This document shows, piece after piece, positions 52,850 through 64,000 of a DNA stretch of 64,000 bases. The position numbers and the translations under genes were made by a program. A model generated the notes under the pieces. That model was not told where the DNA came from. It worked only from the letters and a program-made list of their open reading frames with translations, and did no database searches. Within the stretch, counting starts at the first letter, position 1, and each line of letters opens with the position of its first letter. Source of the stretch: Serripes groenlandicus (Eukaryota; Mollusca; Bivalvia; Cardiida; Cardiidae); the NCBI GenBank assembly GCA_031761405.1, contig JASEVX010000003.1:70430484-70494483 (forward strand). The letters are read 5' to 3'.

Positions 52850-53590
52850 CGATCTCGAAAAGAGTACTGATTGAGTACCTCCCCATATATTTGAAATGAG
52901 TACTGGTTGAAAACCTCTACACATAATTAAAAAGAGAAGTGATTGAGTTCCTTCCAACATACTCGAAAAGGGTACTAATTAAGTATCTCCCCTCATAATC
53001 TAAATCAGCATTGATCGAGAACCTCCCAACATATTCTAAATGAAAACTGGTTACGAACCTCTCAATATACACACAAACAGTACTGATTGAGTATATCCAC
53101 CAAATGCTCGAAAAGAGTATTAGTTAAGTAAATCTCCACATATTCAAAGAGAGTACTAGTTGAGTATCTCCCGACAAACACGAAAAGAGTAGTGATTGAA
53201 TACCTCCCCCAAAACTGGAATATAGTACTGGCCGAGTACCGCACCTTCATACTTGAAAAAAGTACTGATTGGGTACTTCATCCATATTCGATCAAATAAC
53301 TTATTGTTAACCTCCCCACATATTTGAAATGAATAAATGTTGAGTATAACTATTTTAACTTGTATACTCTAAATGAGAACTGATTTAGTAACTCCCAACA
53401 TACTCGAAAAGATTAAGTGTAAAGTAATTTTCGAAATACTCAAAGATAGTATTGATTGAATATCCACCTCATATTCTAAGTAAGTACTATTTGAGTACCT
53501 CTCCACACACTTTAAATGAGTATTGATTGAGTAACTCCCCACATAATCAAGTACGAATTGAGAACTCAGGAGACAAACACTGATAGTGAT
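52850..53590. repeat. about 40-bp minisatellite, right-arm copy
   Basis: Units based on gagtactgattgagtacctc + cccacatattcgaaa; partner of 9900-10660. Confidence 0.82.
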
Positions 53591-54117
53591 ACGCATGAAT
53601 TAGAACAACTTGCTTCAAGTCAATGTGAACTAAATGAAATAATACTTCAATAGAACAACAATAATGAAATCCGATCCCAGGACTTTGCGACCGACACAAA
53701 GATGCAGATCATCTTGCCGATCTGTCTGATCTAGATATGTTTTGCAATTCAATTTTGTAAATTACTGTACAACCAGACAAAGACGATATACAAGTTAGTT
53801 AGCGGCTGATCGAAATTGCTTTTAATAACAAAACTTGACAGCCGGGTTTCGGGTGGCTTAAATGGTGAGAATTTGTACCCTTTAAAAGCTGCTTTACCGG
53901 ACAAGAGTCTGGTGTTGCCCATCGTATCTGTGCTAACTGACCAAAAGCTGCGCAGTCCAATTCTGTTGGTGAGTCGCCGCCCATTATGTACTGTTTATCA
54001 CCTGCGAAAATGGGTATTAAACTACTGTTTATAACCTTCAAAATGGATATAAATCTCCACTTTATCACATCGAAATGGATATAAATTTCCACTTTATCAC
54101 ATCGAAATGGATATAAA

Positions 54118-55264
54118 GAAGAAGAAGAAGAATATTTTATAGACTTAAACTTACAAAGTTTCTCGTCAATACAACACGATACTTCAAGCAAATACAAATA
54201 AATCCAGGTCAGTTGGAATGAATGGAAATATCTTCCATTTACATACACACATACACATTTATAACTATACACTCATACACATATATACACATACATACAC
54301 ATATGTATACATATATATATATACATGTACACACATATACACATATGCACACACATACACATACACACATGCCGACATACACACACACAAACACACATAA
54401 GTAAACCTACATATACACACAAATATATCATATCATTTCGTACGTACATTCGTCATATTGAGTGCATACGCTTAGTATACTAATACGATTACTGAGGAGA
54501 GGAAGAACATATACATATACACATTAAGTGACTATGGTATATGGCAGTGATTTGCGGAGATTAAACGACTCATATATGTATTTACCTAGGTTTTTCTTAA
54601 CAGATACAACCTTTGAATTCATAAGTAATACTAACTTGTACATACATGGTCTATTGTAATAAAATGAACCGATGCATTGTTTTCTGATATTGCTATATAT
54701 CGGACACACCAGGATAAAATGGTATTCATCTTCTATATCCGAAGAATTACATAATAAGCATTTCCGAAGGGATCTATCTATCCTTTGATTAGTATACCGG
54801 CCTGTTTCAACTCTTAGCTGGTGCGAAGATAATCTTAATCGTGACAATGCTGTTCTGTATTTTGAAGGAAGGACATTTAAGTATGATTCAAATTCAAAAT
54901 TTAACTTAACTTCTTTATACAGTAGAAGCGGACTACTCTCAGAAATGTCACTAAACCAACCTTGTTTAAACACATCTAAAACCCTTAATTTGAACTCAAT
55001 ATGGAATTTGTTTAAATTTATCGAACAAGGATTTTCCCATACATATGAAAATCCATAATTATCTAATAAGTACTTAACATTGGAAGTCCAGTTCTTCGTA
55101 CCTTTACGACTATCCATCAAGAGCGTGTTATACATATATTGAATTAAGATATTATTTGAACTCATAATCTTACACCAATATTTAATTATACGTACATAAC
55201 GACTGATATAAAGAGGGTACCGCCCCAACTCCCCATACACCCCGGCATTGGAGGTAGAGGTTTT
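54118..55264 (-). mobile_element. 5'-truncated LINE with target duplication tataaa
   Basis: It interrupts the right arm and is absent at 9339-9430. The minus-strand frame (stop at 54524) encodes an ORF2 C-terminus with CLLCNSSDIEDEYHFILVC, a C-x2-C...H-x4-C zinc-like motif typical of non-LTR retrotransposons. About 400 bp of 3' UTR follow, including a CA/TA-rich run, ending in (TTC)4 on the minus strand. tataaa flanks both ends (54112-54117 and 55265-55270). Confidence 0.85.
54232..54420. repeat. (CA/TA)n-rich simple repeat in the LINE 3' UTR
   Basis: Runs of acatacacac and tatata; part of the inserted LINE, absent from the left arm. Confidence 0.85.
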
Positions 55265-56134
55265 TATAAATCTCCACATCGAAATAGATATTGATTCTGA
55301 CCCCAGATCAAAAGGTCAAACGTTTCGATTATTTTCAAGCACTTTTGAAAAATATAAAAATGAAAGTTGCTCACAGGGGATGAAGCTATGGTGTTCAATG
55401 TTTGAACCCCAATGACGCATACATTACAAACAATGTCTTGGTAAAAGGCAGGGACGGCCGGTCATTTAAGGGTTTCTATGTCAATTTCTGCAAATGTTTG
55501 AGGCACTGTGGTACAAAGGTTTAGCACCCATCGTATTTCCATTGTTAAACAAAATAGGTAAGTGCTATGCCACTAGCAGTGCTATGGTTCTCCAATACAA
55601 AACTTTGACTACTTTGCAGCATTACGATTGTGGGTTGAAATACATCATAATCTGTATCTGGGCCCGGGGAATACTTTGAAGGATTGACGTGAACAAATAT
55701 CCGATAGAGTGAAACTTTATTGAATGTCCCTGGTTTAATTTGTGTTCAATTTTTATGTACACCATGTTTGTTTTATGCTATACGAACGCTACCAGGCAAA
55801 ACTATTTGTTCGAAAATTGAAAGAAAGAATGTACCTATCAGCAATGCCAGTTGTCTTAGGTCGAATTGCATCATGTCGAACACTTCCTGATCGGTATGCC
55901 TTCCGACGCCAATGATGGACATAGTTTTGGGCATGCTCCGTTTAAACAAGAAACCAAGCATAATGGTTAAAAATTTCGAGTAAGCAAGATTGCCACATGA
56001 CAGCTGATCGTCAAGTAAAATAACCCATCTGGTATGCACGTTGAGCCTGAAGATAGAATTAATTGATTAATTTGATTTTACAACTTTGGCAAGCATATTT
56101 CAATTGTATGACGGTTGAAGTTCACTGGCCTATG

Positions 56135-56775
56135 ATCCATGAGTGATGAAACAGTTCTAGTGTAGGCCTTACCTTGGTATTAGATTAACCAATGCTATTA
56201 TAGGCCTTACCTTGGTCTTTGATTAATCATTTCTAGTAAAGGTCTAACCTTGGTCTTTGATTAACCAGTTATAGTTTAGGCCTTCTATTGGTCTTTGATA
56301 AATCAGTCAAAGTTTAAGCCTTACATTGGTCTTCGATTAACAAATGCTAGTATAGGCCTAAACTTGGTATTTAATGAACCAGTTCTAGGAAAGGTTTAAC
56401 CTTGGTCTTTGATTAACCAGTTCTAATATAGGCCTTACCTTGATCTTTTCCTGATAAACCAGTTATAGGATAGGCCTAGCCTTGGTCTTTGAATTACCAA
56501 TTATATTATAGACCTAACCGTGGCTTTTGATAAAACAGTTCTAGTATAGGCCTTACATTGTCATTCGATTTACCAGTTCTAGTTTAGGCATTCAATTGGT
56601 CTTTGATTATACACTTCTAGTATAGGTTGTATTGGTCTTTGATTAAACAGTTCTAGTAAAGGCCTTACATCTTTTTTTGATTAAACAGTTCTAGTATAGG
56701 CATTAATTTTGTCTTTGATTAACCAGTTCAAGTATGGACCTTACCTTGGTCTTTACCTGTTTAACCGACGTTTAC
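56135..56775. repeat. about 38-bp minisatellite, right-arm copy
   Basis: Units of ttgattaaccagttctagta + taggccttaccttggtct; partner of 7760-8490. Confidence 0.85.
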
Positions 56776-57771
56776 ATCACAAAAGTCCATGTTCGAAGGA
56801 TCGAACCCTGGTTGGGTCTTAAATATCATTCACTTATCATTCGGCAACAGAGATGACCACATTGACAACAGGATAAATCCCAAACAAACGGATGTGTTTC
56901 ATATAAAAGCCGTTCTCCAGAACCTTGGAGAAATATCCAAGATATGTCTGTATATCCATGTAATCTATATGTACATCAGAAATTCCTTGAACAGTTTCCG
57001 CAGATAAACTTTACGAACAGTACAGACGGAGAATAACATGCGCAGATGCACATATTGGTCTCAATTTACATTAGTTGATTCTTTCTCTATAAATGGTGTT
57101 CCGCAACAACGCATCTTGTCATGACTCATGTGTAAATGGTTCTATATTTCAGCTATCTAATTACCTTAATTTGGATGTTAACAGATCTTCATGACCAACA
57201 GCTAAAAGGCCTTTCCGTTTTCAATGTATAATTATAAACAATGTTTTAAATGTCCAATAGCCAATGTGTCTTTCTGTTTCCAGTAATTTACTGTTATAAA
57301 TGTGAACAATATTTAACATTTCCAGTTACCAAAATTAAAGTTCCAATTAATTTTGTTTTGTTTTAAGATAAATGTAGTGTGTTCCAGTTTTAGTATTTAG
57401 AACGGGTAATCAAACAATCAATCAAGAAATAACACGAACCAATACGTGAACTCCTCTAGCCACTTCTGTATCGCCCATGCCTCCGCTCTCTGTGTTTTTG
57501 TGAGTGATTTGTTCAAGTCCACGTTAAATTGTTTGTTCAGAAAGTTTATGATTAGTTGGGAATCTCCCATGCTCACCCCATTGTACTCAATCCATGGTAT
57601 CTTGTTTTTGGGTGCTGGTATACTTTCGTAGCAAACCTTTAATAGACAGAAGATCATAGTACAGATGATATGCCTACTAAAATGTCAAAGGTATTTTAAA
57701 AGGTTTCTTTTAAAGTCAAAAACCAAACCGGCGAATTATGTTTGATAGTGGTAGCTCTTTTACTAACTAAT

Positions 57772-58062
57772 TCACATCATTGATAACATATTCACTACTT
57801 ATAACTTGGTTGTAATAATAAAAGTTTATATAAATATATGTTTTCAATACAGTTGAACTTGTGATTTTTGAAATGTATTACAGTTCCTCCCCCAACCCCC
57901 TCCCCATCCCCGTTGAACCCATATTTCAATGAATTCTATGAACTGGTATAGTCACTAACTATTACATGTTCTTACGTATTCACGGGTATACATGTAGTTC
58001 ATACACAAAACAAATTGAGAAGCGAACATATTAAAACGTGATTACACTTCAAGAATATTCAG
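57772..58062. other. about 290-bp insertion present only in the right arm
   Basis: The left arm reads straight through at about 6692-6712. The extra sequence includes a C-rich run cccccaaccccctccccatc at 57891. No ends of a known element were recognised. Confidence 0.5.
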
Positions 58063-58888
58063 GCTGATTTTGGGCTACAGTGTTCGCAAATGTTGTGTTA
58101 TGTTTTATGCAGCGCATGGTAATCACATGCTGCCTGAAGTCGCGTACAGCAGCATGATAGTTTATCGTTAAAAGGAAATTATATGGTCAATTTTTTAATA
58201 AATATTGTTTAGAAATGGAGAGCGTCCGACGTAGGTACACTCCCTGTATTTTCATAGTGCATAATCAGAGTTCTTCAATGTGTTTAATTGGAGTCTTATG
58301 TCGTATTCTTTGGTGTTTTAATCATATCATGGCGACAAAATACTTATGCGTGATAAATCAGTACTAGGCTATGTAACTTGGCTCGCCCGAAGATCATCGA
58401 CAAGTGTAGCCAAGAATGGGGATTGGACTCCCGTAGTCTTCAATTCGTTAATTTCTATTATAAATACATATAACATGTATATACTATACGGAGATTATAG
58501 AAATATACGGGCTTAAGAATACTTTGAGAATCATATCCATGTGAGATTATCAGTTGCCCGGATGATGAGCAATTACGTAAACAATACAAAGGAAGTATTA
58601 AGAGAATAGCAGCGATACCTGCCAGACGCGTGGAAACATAGATATCTTGCGATACCTTCAGTGTTAGATAAGTTATATGGTTTTGCCCTGGTCTTTATTT
58701 TAAAGGGTTACTATTAATATATCCGATACGTTATATTACTGAGGAACTTCTTCTTTCGCTATCATGTGTTCAACTCTATTCGCCTTCATTTATACTTGTT
58801 ATATATATTTTCTATAACATTGCCAAGACGTGTTCAAACTTGTCTGTTTCAGATTGGTTGATTGTTGGTAAGGGTACATGTAATACTT

Positions 58889-59218
58889 GTAAATGTCATT
58901 TGCTAATGCATTTAGATGATGGTCAAATGGAGATAATCACTGTTGAATTAGCTTTATGTTTGGACAGGTTTAGCTCCCTTATTCCTTGTGTTTTATGATA
59001 GTTTTCAGAATTTCATTTTATTGCCATTCTTGTGTTTTATGTATGATGGAAAAGGACTCAATATGTTAAGCTATATATGTAATTTGAGGCAAATACCTGT
59101 AGATGTTAAAGTAATATGCATACATGTCAATCAGTTTTGCCATTTGGGAACTTTTTAGATGCAATGTTCCGCACTTTAAACTCTAGCGCCTTGAGCATGC
59201 TCAGTAGTCGTTTGCATT
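58889..59218. mobile_element. 330-bp insertion with 9-bp target-site duplication
   Basis: gtaatactt flanks it on both sides (58880-58888 and 59219-59227), and the left arm has the single-copy empty site (about 4788-4796). No terminal inverted repeat or A tail is obvious and no coding frame is present. A non-autonomous DNA element is the simplest reading. Confidence 0.65.
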
Positions 59219-59714
59219 GTAATACTTAAGTAACTCAGTAAGGTAAAGTAAGAGGGATCTGATGCATAAACATTTTAAACTTGATTTAATGATTATACAT
59301 TTATTTGTTGATATTTTCAGAGGACTTGATACGGTGGAGTAAACTCGTCTTTTGCTGACAACATCTCCTTTATGTCTAAATTAAACCTATGTTGTGGGTA
59401 CTTACTGCTACGATTCCTTATAGTTCCAACAACATAGAATTAGAGGGTCAAACTGGGATAGAGCTCCATATTATTGCCGGGATATTTTCGAGTTTGCAAG
59501 TCACAGTTATGTATATGTAGGAAAACGTATACCTGATAGGGTATCTTCGTTACGTTGAGGTATGTCTGTAGTTTTACACAGAAATGACCCAGACTGGGCA
59601 CATAGGACGCTTTAGAGTTGCCGATATGTAGTATCACAGTGTCTGCTGGGTAATCTTTACCACATATCCTGGAAGATAAGATAAAAAAGGAACTTAGTTA
59701 CGTTTTTACCAGAT

Positions 59715-60005
59715 GTTCACCTCTGAAAATGTTAGCTGTTTTAGTAACACCACTGATAATGTTAGCAGTTTTCAGTTTCACCGCTGATAATGTTAGCTGT
59801 TTTCAGTAACACCACTGATAATGTTAGCTGTTTTAGTAACTTCGCTAATAATGTTAGCTGTTTTCAGTAACACCGCTGATAATTTTAGCTGTTTTTAGTA
59901 ACACCGCTGATAATGTTAAGTGTTTTAGTAACACCGCCGATAATGTTAGCTGTTTTAGTAACACCACCGGTAATGTTAGCTGTTTTCAGTAACATGGTGT
60001 TTTCT
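59715..60005. repeat. about 31-bp minisatellite, right-arm copy
   Basis: About 9 units of aacaccgctgataatgttag + ctgttttcagt; partner of 3935-4315 with fewer units. Confidence 0.85.
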
Positions 60006-60249
60006 GGTTGAATCATCTGTAAACATGGTCCATTATACTAACCCAACATTCCTGAGGAAAGTCCATTACTACAATCTTTCATTTGGTATAATATGCCCGG
60101 GGATCAAACCCGCGACCTCCCACACCCGAGGTTGGGGATTACCAATACATCATCGGATATGGAAAACGAATGACGTTTGTCAATCATCGGAAAGAATAAA
60201 TTACCGAGCCGTAGTCGCCTTGAACCCACGACCACAGGTTTGATAGGTA

Positions 60250-60570
60250 AACTGATCATTTAAAAAACTGTTAGAATAAACAACCGCATTACGAATAATG
60301 TGTTAGGTTAATCTATTACTCACAACCGTCTTGTTAGGTAAATCTGATATTTACAACCGCCTTACGAATTATGTGTTAGGTAAATATGATATTTACAACC
60401 GTCTTGCGAATTAAGTGTTAGGTAAATCTAATATTTACAACCGCCTTATGAATTATGTGTTAGGTAAATATGATATTTACAACCGTCTTGCGAATTAAGT
60501 GTTAGGTAAATATGATATTTACAACCGTCTTGCGAATAATTAAGTGTTGGGTAAATCTGATACGAAAAAC
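60250..60570. repeat. 42-43-bp minisatellite, right-arm copy
   Basis: About 7 units of ttacaaccgtcttgcgaatt + aagtgttaggtaaatctgata; partner of the roughly 20-unit array at 2745-3600. Confidence 0.85.
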
Positions 60571-60924
60571 CGTCTTGCTGAAGTCTTCCTTGTCCACAAA
60601 TATGATAAACTCCTTTTACAATGTAACCCGATGCCACTTATAATTATTTCTTTAAATAAAAACTGAGCCACAACTGGTGATTTGGCTCCGGTTTCGTACG
60701 ATTTAAAACTGCATTTATGGAATACTAGTGGTGTCAATCACTCTTCAAGCCTTTCTTGTCAAAATAAGCATTTACTTCTCTACAACATAAAGGCGGAGAT
60801 TAGAGACTCAGGTGAGAATGTGTTCGTGTCTACATACTCATATGAATCTCTCATTGAACTTTGGTGGAATCTAATCACATGACAATACTTTTAGTAAATC
60901 GATTTTCTTTTACAAAAGACAATG

Positions 60925-61152
60925 CGGGAGGTTGCGGGTTCAATCCCCAGCCGGGCCATACCAAAGACTATAGCATTGATAGTAATAGCTTCCCTACTTG
61001 GCCCTTAGGGATGTAGGGTTAGCATATCGACTCACTGGCTAGTGTCAGAATTAATGGACCAGTAGTTCTGGTAACTTACCCAGGAAACGCCGTGATATAA
61101 CTGAAAAAGTGTTGACAGTGGCGTAAAACACCATACAATCAATCAATCAATT
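60925..61152 (+). mobile_element. SINE, right-arm copy
   Basis: Head gaggttgcgggttcaatccc, tail cgtaaaacaccatacaatcaatc. Flanks acaaaagacaatgc (60911-60924) and acagaagaccatgc (61153-61166) are the reverse complement of the target duplication at 2121 and 2367. Confidence 0.75.
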
Positions 61153-61273
61153 AACAGAAGACCATGCGGATTTTTAATCATTTTGATAAACATGTGTGCG
61201 GAGGGTCGACACAAAAAGAAAGTTTAATGACATAACATTGTCCACCTACAGCATATCTGTAGCAGACGACTTT

Positions 61274-64000
61274 TAAAACATATATTACAAATAACGAACA
61301 TATCTATGAAAGAAAGTGTAATCATTAAATAGAACTGAAAACATATATTTATAAATAACGAACATATCTATGAAAGAAAGTGTAATCATTAAATAGAACT
61401 GAAAACATATATTAATAAATAACGAACATATCTATGAAAGAAAGTGTAATCATTAAATAGAACTGAAAACATATATTAATAAATAACGAACATATCTATG
61501 AAAGAAAGTGTAATCATTAAATAGAACTGAAAACATATATTAATAAATAACGAACATATCTATGAAAGAAAGTGTAATCATTAAATAGAACTGAAAACAT
61601 ATATTTATAAATAACGAACATATCTATGAAAGAAAGTGTAATCATTAAATAGAACTGAAAACATATATTTATAAATAACGAACATATCTATGAAAGAAAG
61701 TGTAATCTTTAAATAGAACTGAAAACATATATTAATAAATAACGAACATATCTATGAAAGAAAGTGTAATCACTAAATAGAACTGAAAACATATATTTAT
61801 AAATAACGAACATATCTATGAAAGAAAGTGTAATCACTAAATAGAACTGAAAACATATATTTATAAATAACGAACATATCTATGAAAGAAAGTGTAATCA
61901 TTAAATAGAACTGAAAACATATATTTATAAATAACGAACATATCTATGAAAGAAAGTGTAATCACTAAATAGAACTGAAAACATATATTTATAAATAACG
62001 AACATATCTATGAAAGAAAGTGTAATCACTAAATAGAACTGAAAACATATATTAATAAATAACGAACATATCTATGAAAGAAAGTGTAATCATTAAATAG
62101 AACTGAAAACATATATTTATAAATAACGAACATATCTATGAAAGAAAGTGTAATCACTAAATAGAACTGAAAACATATATTAATAAATAACGAACACATC
62201 TATGAAAGAAAGTGTAATCACTAAATAGAACTGAAAACATATATTTATAAATAACGAACATATCTATGAAAGAAAGTGTAATCATTAAATAGAACTGAAA
62301 ACATATATTTATAAATAACGAACATATCTATGAAAGAAAGTGTAATCATTAAATAGAACTGAAAACATATATTTATAAATAACGAACATATCTATGAAAG
62401 AAAGTGTAATCATTAAATAGAACTGAAAACATATATTTATAAATAACGAACATATCTATGAAAGAAAGTGTAATCACTAAATAGAACTGAAAACATATAT
62501 TAATAAATAACGAACATATCTATGAAAGAAAGTGTAATCATTAAATAGAACTGAAAACATATATTTATAAATAACGAACATATCTATGAAAGAAAGTGTA
62601 ATCACTAAATAGAACTGAAAACATATATTAAGAAATAACGAACACATCTATGAAAGAAAGTGTAATCACTAAATAGAACTGAAAACATATATTTATAAAT
62701 AACGAACATATCTATGAAAGAAAGTGTAATCATTAAATAGAACTGAAAACATATATTAATAAATAACGAACATATCTATGAAAGAAAGTGTAATCATTAA
62801 ATAGAACTGAAAACATATATTTATAAATAACGAACATATCTATGAAAGAAAGTGTAATCATTAAATAGAACTGAAAACATATATTTATAAATAACGAACA
62901 TATCTATCTATGAAAGAAAGTGTAATCATTAAATAGAACTGAAAACATATATTTATAAATAACGAACATATCTATTAAAGAAAATGTAATAATTAAATAG
63001 AACTGAAAACATATATTTATAAATAACGAACATATCTATGAAAGAAAGTGTAATCATTAAATAGAACTGAAAACATATATTAATAAATAACGAACATATC
63101 TATTAAAGAAAATGTAATAATTAAATAGAACTGAAAACATATATTTATAAATAACGAACATATCTATGAAAGAAAGTGTAATCATTAAATAGAACTGAAA
63201 ACATATATTAATAAATAACGAACATATCTATGAAAGAAAGTGTAATCATTAAATAGAACTGAAAACATATATTTATAAATAACGAACATATCTATGAAAG
63301 AAAGTGTAATCATTAAATAGAACTGAAAACATATATTTATAAATAACGAACATATCTATGAAAGAAAGTGTAATCATTAAATAGAACTGAAAACATATAT
63401 TTATAAATAACGAACATATCTATGAAAGAAAGTGTAATCATTAAATAGAACTGAAAACATATATTTATAAATAACGAACATCTCTATGAAAGAATGTGTA
63501 ATCATTAAATAGAACTGAAAACATATATTAATAAATAACGAACATATCTATGAAAGAAAGTGTAATCATTAAATAGAACTGAAAACATATATTAATAAAT
63601 AACGAACATATCTATGAAAGAAAGTGTAATCATTAAATAGAACTGAAAACATATATTTATAAATAACGAACATATCTATGAAAGAAAGTGTAATCATTAA
63701 ATAGAACTGAAAACATATATTTATAAATAACGAACATATCTATCTATGAAAGAAAGTGTAATCATTAAATAGAACTGAAAACATATATTTATAAATAACG
63801 AACATATCTATGAAAGAAAGTGTAATCATTAAATAGAACTGAAAACATATATTTATAAATAACGAACATATCTATGAAAGAAAGTGTAATCATTGAATAG
63901 AACTGAAAACATATATTTATAAATAACGAACATATCTATGAAAGAAAGTGTAATCATTAAATAGAACTGAAAACATATATTTATAAATAACGAACATATC
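61274..64000. repeat. 64-bp satellite, about 42 units, open at the window end
   Basis: Unit gaaaacatatatttataaat + aacgaacatatctatgaaag + aaagtgtaatcattaaatagaact, with alternating variants (atatta/atttat, cattaaat/cactaaat). Its reverse complement is the single-copy sequence at 1948-2011 in the left arm. Confidence 0.96.

Larger units (their letters stand above)
53879..59668 (-). pseudogene. FAXC: second FAXC-like gene copy, exons 2-5, lacking exon 6 in the window
   Basis: Exons on the minus strand: 59533-59668, 57446-57636, 55835-56046 and 53879-54001. Lengths (136, 191, 212, 123 bp), phases and GT/AG sites all equal those of the left gene. By hand count there are 11 amino-acid replacements (for example N to S in exon 2, R to S, L to I and F to Y in exon 3, five in exon 4, S to A and G to V in exon 5) against 6 silent changes over 662 bp. 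No stop or shift was seen. Exon 6 (FWPNW end) should lie about 400 bp past 52562, but that sequence belongs to an unrelated duplication. Exon 1 would be beyond 64000 if present. It is either a young truncated pseudogene or a gene with a new 3' end. Confidence 0.82.
52562..61320 (-). repeat. right arm of the large inverted duplication
   Basis: Reverse-complement counterpart of 1946-10798. Differences by insertion: about 110 bp at 52650-52765, a LINE at 54118-55264, about 290 bp at 57772-58062 and 330 bp at 58889-59218. It lacks the left-only block 5565-6555. Its outer end passes into the 64-bp satellite. Confidence 0.92.

Noticed and set aside
61274..64000. CRISPR or regulatory array at the right end
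   Set aside because: A head-to-tail 64-bp satellite without spacers, traceable to one single-copy sequence in the left arm.

Overview
The window is invertebrate nuclear DNA, AT-rich and gene-poor, with interrupted genes and dense repeats. Several things point to a mollusc, most likely a bivalve: a Mab-21/cGAS-like receptor with a long helical C-terminal half, DIRS-type tyrosine-recombinase retrotransposons, tRNA-derived SINEs with (TTGA)n/(TCAA)n tails, and tandem-core elements with a terminal hairpin (pearl/Helentron style). I cannot name the species.

Left end (1-11.3 kb): a 175-bp tandem array, then a complete six-exon gene of the FAXC (failed axon connections, GST/metaxin-like) family on the + strand, coding exons 1548-11295, 298 codons plus stop. 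All five introns have GT/AG ends and matching phases. The introns carry minisatellites (30-42 bp units) and one SINE.

Right end (52.56-64 kb): an inverted copy of the left block (about 1.95-10.8 kb) on the - strand. It keeps FAXC exons 2-5 at identical lengths, but exon 6 is absent and exon 1 is not in the window. The two arms differ by several clean insertions: a 5'-truncated LINE, a 330-bp element with a 9-bp target duplication, and about 1 kb present only on the left. At the far right, a 64-bp segment that is single-copy in the left arm has expanded into a satellite of about 42 units that runs off the window. A third, direct and partial copy of the 5' part (41.5-42.4 kb) lacks exon 1.

Middle (11.3-52.5 kb): a decayed DIRS-like retrotransposon on the - strand (18.1-21.6 kb) with a 60-bp direct repeat beside it; a SINE-bearing segmental duplication (22.3-23.7 kb versus 50.2-52.3 kb, block order changed); two tandem-core elements (24.2-25.1 kb and 29.4-30.2 kb) ending in a hairpin plus TCTTGT; a second, more decayed DIRS-like fragment (30.6-32.0 kb, +); a Mab-21/cGAS-like gene at 33.3-35.4 kb with one frameshift; a stop-containing pseudo-exon at 36.3 kb; AT and CT microsatellites at 39.1 kb; and a 4.5-kb minisatellite field (45.3-49.8 kb) whose three sub-arrays all derive from one 41-bp unit. 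Long reading frames inside the arrays are by-products of the repeats. The remaining stretches show no gene I can support.

No operon-like cooperation is visible. The window is best read as one FAXC locus duplicated in inverted orientation around a repeat-rich spacer that holds one innate-immunity-type gene or pseudogene.
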